From JBBIRT01 sp037441725 (GTDB taxonomy: Bacteria; Desulfobacterota; BSN033; UBA1163), in contig JBBIRT010000124.1 in NCBI GenBank assembly GCA_037441725.1, positions 1 to 9,357 on the forward strand: 9,357 bases of DNA, written 5' to 3'. Below the pieces are notes generated by a model. That model was given only the letters and a program-made list of their open reading frames with translations, made no database searches and was not told the DNA's origin. The position numbers and the translations under genes were made by a program. Within the stretch, counting starts at the first letter, position 1. Each line of letters opens with the position of its first letter. This document shows positions 6,837-9,357 of this stretch, in pieces.

Positions 6837-7064
6837 CTATTTAAAGATCAACAAGAAGCTAATCACCAAGGCATAAAGGGCCAAGGCTTCAACAAAGGCA
6901 ATTCCAAGAATCATCGTTGTTCTAAGGAGACCTGAGACCTCTGGTTGTCGGGCCATTCCTTCCACGGTCTTTCCCACCAGAATCCCCATGCCAATCCCTG
7001 TTCCCAGGGCTCCCAAACCAATGCTCAATCCACCTCCAAGATAAGCAAAACCGACTGGCTCCAT
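6837..7064 (-). CDS. atpE: F1Fo ATP synthase subunit c (rotor ring, proton type)
   Basis: 75 residues forming a hairpin of two membrane helices; about 8-17 copies make the rotor ring. Helix 1 has the glycine packing motif GTGIGMG (GxGxGxG, residues 21-27). The polar loop reads ARQPE (38-42), which contacts gamma and epsilon. Helix 2 carries the ion-binding Glu59 in FVEALALYALVI. Aligned with the sodium-binding Ilyobacter c subunit, its ligand Gln32 is Met26 here and Ser66 is Ala60. Only the Glu and Tyr64 remain, so proton rather than sodium coupling is inferred. The ATG follows the strongest ribosome site in the operon (AAGGAGGAGG), as fits a subunit needed in many copies. Gaps are 62 nt from atpB and 100 nt to atpF. 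Confidence 0.97.
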   Translation of the reverse strand: MEPVGFAYLGGGLSIGLGALGTGIGMGILVGKTVEGMARQPEVSGLLRTTMILGIAFVEALALYALVISFLLIFK

Positions 7065-7070
7065 TCGTAA

Positions 7071-7080
7071 CCTCCTCCTT
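7071..7080 (-). promoter_or_regulatory. Strong Shine-Dalgarno site and AU-rich leader of atpE
   Basis: AAGGAGGAGG on the minus strand lies 6 nt before the atpE ATG. The 30 or so bases before it are very A/T-rich (AATAATCAATTATTTCAAAT), so they should be open in the mRNA. This resembles the translational enhancer arrangement known for E. coli atpE, where the c subunit must be made in excess. Confidence 0.7.
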
Positions 7081-7126
7081 TATTTGAAATAATTGATTAT
7101 TCCTACCTTACTCAGGTCAATGTCAA

Positions 7127-7870
7127 CTAATGTTCTGCATGAATGGCCTCAGCAATATACATCGTGGCAAGAATCGAAAAGATAAAAGCCTGAATCAAAG
7201 AGACAAAAATCTCAAAGGCCATCATCGCCACAGCCATGGCCAACGGAAAAGGAGCAATGATCACACTTTTAAACATGATGATCATGCTAAGGAAGACCAA
7301 GATGACCAGGTGGCCTGCCGTCATATTGGCAAAGAGTCGGATGGCTAGGGCAAAAGGTTTAGCAAACTGACTAATGATCTCGATGGGAATCATAATCACC
7401 AAGATAGCAGGGTGGATTCCCTTTGGGGCAAATCTTTTAAGATATCCAAAAAGACCATGCTTATAAATACCCACGCCTTGGGTACAGAGAAAGACCACCA
7501 CTGCAAGGGATGCCGTAACATTGATATTGGAGGTAGCCGTAAACATCTTTGGAATTAATCCAAGAAGGTTACAATAAAGGATAAAAAAGAATAGGGTTGC
7601 AACAAAGGGAAACCAAACCATCCCCTCCTCACCAAGGATTTCTGAAATGAAGGTCTGTTTGAGGTAGGAGACAATCGATTCCATCAGATTCTGAAGACCC
7701 TTTGGAACCAATCTCCCTATTCTCCCTGCAAAAGTGAGGGTGAAAAAGACTAAGGCAGAAGCAATCCAAATCATCACCACTGCATTGCTAATGGAGAGAT
7801 CAATACTCCCTATCTGAAGGGGGTAGATGAGATGGGGTTGCATATGTTCCATAAGATCGATGTTTTCCAT
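7127..7870 (-). CDS. atpB: F1Fo ATP synthase subunit a (proton channel)
   Basis: 247 residues, normal length. Subunit a holds the two proton half-channels against the c-ring. Several hydrophobic helices are visible. The key block PFALAIRLFANMTAGH contains the essential Arg178 (E. coli Arg210 equivalent) with the conserved Asn and His after it. The last helices show AFEIFVSLIQAFIFSILATMYI, with Glu220 and Gln227 at family positions. The middle part has NLLGLIPKMFTATSNINVT, the usual loop after helix 3. The ATG start has TAAGGA 7 nt upstream, and that site uses the TAA stop of the preceding atpI-like gene, which suggests coupled translation. The gap to that gene is 10 nt and to atpE 62 nt. Confidence 0.97.
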   Translation of the reverse strand: MENIDLMEHMQPHLIYPLQIGSIDLSISNAVVMIWIASALVFFTLTFAGRIGRLVPKGLQNLMESIVSYLKQTFISEILGEEGMVWFPFVATLFFFILYCNLLGLIPKMFTATSNINVTASLAVVVFLCTQGVGIYKHGLFGYLKRFAPKGIHPAILVIMIPIEIISQFAKPFALAIRLFANMTAGHLVILVFLSMIIMFKSVIIAPFPLAMAVAMMAFEIFVSLIQAFIFSILATMYIAEAIHAEH

Positions 7871-7880
7871 AAGCCTTTCC

Positions 7881-8192
7881 TTACCGCTCCAAAAGTTTTT
7901 GTTTAAATGGTTTAAATGTCGGATATAGAGAGAGGGTTTTTAGAATTAGAAAGAAGGTATAACTCATGATGAAAGAAACGAGTAATGTTGAAAAATGAAT
8001 TCCCTTAACCTTAGAAAGACCCAAAAAGAGAAGGGAAAGAATGGTCAATCGCCCTATGAATCCAGCCAGTACAAGAGCAATGGAGGTGATCTTTGAGGGC
8101 GTAATGATCCTCGATGAGTAGAGGAGGGAACCCACAAAGTTGAGCGATGCTATCATGATCCCAATGATTCCACTGACAATAAAAGGACCCAT
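7881..8192 (-). CDS. atpI: AtpI-like small membrane protein of the ATP synthase operon
   Basis: 103 residues from the ATG at 8190-8192. Three strongly hydrophobic segments are visible (about residues 4-25, 37-60 and 67-90), with a basic C-terminal tail (FKPFKQKLLER). The pattern ASLNF..SLLYSSR near the first helix and GFIGR (Arg48) in the second resemble the ATP synthase I family, which acts in c-ring assembly and possibly in Mg2+ supply. With three helices it also recalls AtpR of N-type ATPases, so the exact subfamily is open. The frame stays open further upstream to a TTG at 8271-8273, but that would overlap atpZ by 80 nt with no advantage. The ATG has AAAGGA 5 nt upstream and sits 1 nt after the atpZ stop. 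Position at the head of the operon supports the call more than sequence identity does. Confidence 0.72.
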   Translation of the reverse strand: MGPFIVSGIIGIMIASLNFVGSLLYSSRIITPSKITSIALVLAGFIGRLTILSLLFLGLSKVKGIHFSTLLVSFIMSYTFFLILKTLSLYPTFKPFKQKLLER

Positions 8193-8193
8193 C

Positions 8194-8436
8194 TCAATCC
8201 TTTTTCTCAGGTTTCTGATTAAGGATTCGAAAAAGATTTCTAAATCCAGCCACTGAGCCGAGAATAAATCCAATAATCATTAGCCAGGGCCGGGTATGGA
8301 AATAACGGTCTAATAGGTATCCTCCTCCTGTACCAATGAGCACCGATACTAACATCTCCAGACCAAGATTCCCATATCTTATTAAATCCCTATCGATCCA
8401 TTTTCCTTTTTTTGACGGTTTGGCATGGGAGAGCAT
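8194..8436 (-). CDS. atpZ: AtpZ/AtpI family protein, first gene of the ATP synthase operon
   Basis: 80 residues. A polar, basic N-terminus (AKPSKKGKWIDRD) is followed by two membrane helices: about residues 24-42 (LGLEMLVSVLIGTGGGYLL), then a charged turn DRYFHTRPW, then LMIIGFILGSVAGFRNLFRIL. The GxGxG-like turn, the LLDRYF..RPW turn and the GFILGSVAGFRNL helix are typical of the AtpZ/ATPase gene 1 family. Members lie ahead of atpB and are thought to work with AtpI in c-ring assembly or Mg2+/Ca2+ transport. The start ATG has no clear Shine-Dalgarno; the predicted promoter would place the transcript start only a few bases upstream, so a very short leader is possible. The next gene starts 1 nt after its stop. 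Confidence 0.85.
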   Translation of the reverse strand: MLSHAKPSKKGKWIDRDLIRYGNLGLEMLVSVLIGTGGGYLLDRYFHTRPWLMIIGFILGSVAGFRNLFRILNQKPEKKD

Positions 8437-8450
8437 TAAATTGTGAATTC

Positions 8451-8477
8451 ATTAACATAGTCTAATAAAGTTGTCAA
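8451..8477 (-). promoter_or_regulatory. Candidate sigma-70 type promoter of the ATP synthase operon
   Basis: The minus strand has a perfect -35 hexamer TTGACA (8472-8477) followed after 15 nt by GTTAAT (8451-8456), a 4-of-6 match to the -10 consensus. The spacer is shorter than the ideal 17. Transcription would begin near 8444, leaving a leader of only about 8 nt before the atpZ ATG, which agrees with the lack of a Shine-Dalgarno there. It is the best candidate in the divergent region, but not proven. Confidence 0.45.
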
Positions 8478-8551
8478 TCCCATTGGCTCCTTTATTTAAA
8501 ACTTGATTCCTTTTTAGATTCATGGTATGGAAGAAAAATTCAAATTGAATC

Positions 8552-8557
8552 GGGAGG
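8552..8557 (+). promoter_or_regulatory. Shine-Dalgarno site deciding the aldo/keto reductase start
   Basis: GGGAGG lies 8 nt before the ATG at 8566. The earlier in-frame ATG at 8527 has no purine-rich site before it, so the later start is preferred. Confidence 0.7.
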
Positions 8558-8565
8558 GTCTTTTC

Positions 8566-9357
8566 ATGGAAGATGAAAATATCCTGCCTAAAAGGCCATT
8601 AGGAAAGACAGGGGTAGAGGTCTCAATCCTCGGACTGGGTGGAGAGGGGATATTAAGAACCTTTGGTAAAGAGAAAGAGGCTGTTTCCCTTATCCAACGA
8701 GCTATAGGTTTAGGGATCACCTATTTCGAATCTGCCCGAATCTACTCGGGGAGTGAATCCTACTATGGAATGGCCTTGAAAGAAAGGCGAAGGGAAATCT
8801 TCTTGGCTAGCAAATCCCATGAACGAACAGGGGATGGTGCATTAAAAAATTTGGAAACCACCTTAAAAACCATGAATACCAATTACCTCGATCTTTGGAT
8901 GATCCATGACGTGAGGACTCCTAAGGACATTGATCAGATCTTCGCTCCCAAGGGAGCCATCAAGGCCTTTGAATCTGCCAAACGCAACAAATTGGTTCGA
9001 TTCATTGGAATCTCCGGACATCGAAACCCCACCATCCTCTCCAGGGCCATTGATCTTTTTCCGTTTGATGCGGTTTTGATGCCTGTGAATCCGGCTGAAC
9101 CCCACTATTGGTCTTTTCTTAGTGAAGTTTTACCCAAGGCACAACAGAAAGGAATGGGAATTCTCGGAATGAAAACTCTTTCGAGGGGGATCTCGATTAA
9201 AATATTTGGGATCGAGTCTGTTGAAAATTTTTTCCGTTTCGCCTTGAGCCAATCCATCTCCGCTGTAGTGGTGGGTTGTGATACCCTTGAGCAATTAGAA
9301 AAGAATGTTCAAATCGCCCGATCTTTTCAACCGATGCCAGTCAGAGAGCAAGAGATT
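8566..9357 (+). CDS. Aldo/keto reductase family protein, 3' end outside window
   Basis: The frame runs to the right edge without a stop; 264 residues are visible. The family is NAD(P)H-dependent oxidoreductases with a TIM barrel. Seen are RPLGKTGVEVSILGLGGEG (residues 10-28), the segment GITYFESARIYSGSESYYGMAL, LASK with Lys83, and YLDLWMIHD with His114. Then come RFIGISGH and, near the end, SISAVVVGCDTLEQLEKNV, a family signature near the cofactor-binding end. Of the catalytic tetrad Asp-Tyr-Lys-His, Tyr60, Lys83 and His114 are present, but Glu55 replaces Asp. The start at 8566 has GGGAGG upstream; an in-frame ATG at 8527 would add 13 residues without a ribosome site. It is transcribed away from the ATP synthase operon, with no functional link evident. 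The substrate cannot be told, nor whether a C-terminal iron-sulphur extension follows beyond the window. Confidence 0.88.
   Translation, partial: MEDENILPKRPLGKTGVEVSILGLGGEGILRTFGKEKEAVSLIQRAIGLGITYFESARIYSGSESYYGMALKERRREIFLASKSHERTGDGALKNLETTLKTMNTNYLDLWMIHDVRTPKDIDQIFAPKGAIKAFESAKRNKLVRFIGISGHRNPTILSRAIDLFPFDAVLMPVNPAEPHYWSFLSEVLPKAQQKGMGILGMKTLSRGISIKIFGIESVENFFRFALSQSISAVVVGCDTLEQLEKNVQIARSFQPMPVREQEI

Larger units (their letters stand above)
8437..8565. other. Divergent intergenic region between the ATP synthase operon and the aldo/keto reductase gene
   Basis: 129 nt, A/T-rich, with no open frame of note on either strand. It must hold the promoters for both directions. The TTGACAA on the minus strand is TTGTCAA on the plus strand (8471-8477), so one site could act as the -35 element for both genes. 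A clear -10 for the plus-strand gene was not found; the best is TATTTA at 8493-8498, which is weak. Confidence 0.6.

Noticed and set aside
7090..7103. AATAAT-CA-ATTATT palindrome upstream of atpE as an operator
   Set aside because: It is purely A/T, and its centre is too small for a stable hairpin. It is better explained as the open, AU-rich leader of atpE.
7881..8273. A 130-residue version of the AtpI-like protein starting at TTG 8273
   Set aside because: It would overlap atpZ by 80 nt with no ribosome site. The ATG at 8192 has AAAGGA upstream and begins right at the hydrophobic first helix.
1..9357. A new defence, mobile or biosynthetic system
   Set aside because: Nearly every base is accounted for by known housekeeping families. 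There are no repeats, integrase or transposase genes, RNA genes or cryptic gene clusters.

Overview
The window is a chromosomal housekeeping region from a bacterium, dominated by a complete ten-gene F1Fo ATP synthase operon on the minus strand (bases 1419-8436). Base composition, judged by eye, is in the forties of percent G+C. The enzyme has one b subunit and no b', includes a delta (OSCP-type) subunit, and is preceded by AtpZ and AtpI-like membrane proteins. With the a-subunit motif PFALAIRLFANMTAGH, this suggests a Gram-negative bacterium of the Desulfobacterota/Deltaproteobacteria kind. That placement is an inference and was not tested by a search. The lipoprotein signal next door (lipobox LFSC, then Ala) fits a cell with an outer membrane.

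Layout. Bases 1-846 (+) hold the C-terminal part of a PLP enzyme of the serine hydroxymethyltransferase (SHMT) family. Bases 875-1414 (+) encode a small predicted lipoprotein with an Ig-like fold. It ends 4 nt from the end of the convergent ATP synthase operon, which in transcription order reads atpZ, atpI-like, atpB (a), atpE (c), atpF (b), atpH (delta), atpA (alpha), atpG (gamma), atpD (beta), atpC (epsilon). Gaps run from an 11-nt overlap (atpF/atpH) to 100 nt (atpE/atpF). Upstream of atpZ is a 129-nt divergent intergenic region with a plausible promoter for the operon. Beyond it, running off the right edge, is an aldo/keto reductase gene (+) that lacks a stop codon in the window.

How the genes work together. 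a, c and b form the membrane Fo part (proton path, rotor ring and stator). alpha, beta, gamma, delta and epsilon form F1. AtpZ and the AtpI-like protein probably help assemble the c-ring or supply Mg2+. The c subunit keeps the ion-binding Glu but lacks the Gln and Ser ligands of sodium-type rings, so a proton-driven enzyme is predicted. Translation signals differ along the operon: c has the longest Shine-Dalgarno match with ATG, beta starts with TTG and alpha most likely with GTG. This may tune subunit stoichiometry.

I found no mobile element, CRISPR array, RNA gene or unexplained coding block, and no credible new multi-gene system. The points worth a second look are residue-level oddities (a Trp in the conserved alpha-subunit DDLSK motif, a Glu at the catalytic Asp of the aldo/keto reductase, an archaeal-looking SHMT signature), start-codon choices, a hairpin after atpE and the shared divergent promoter region.
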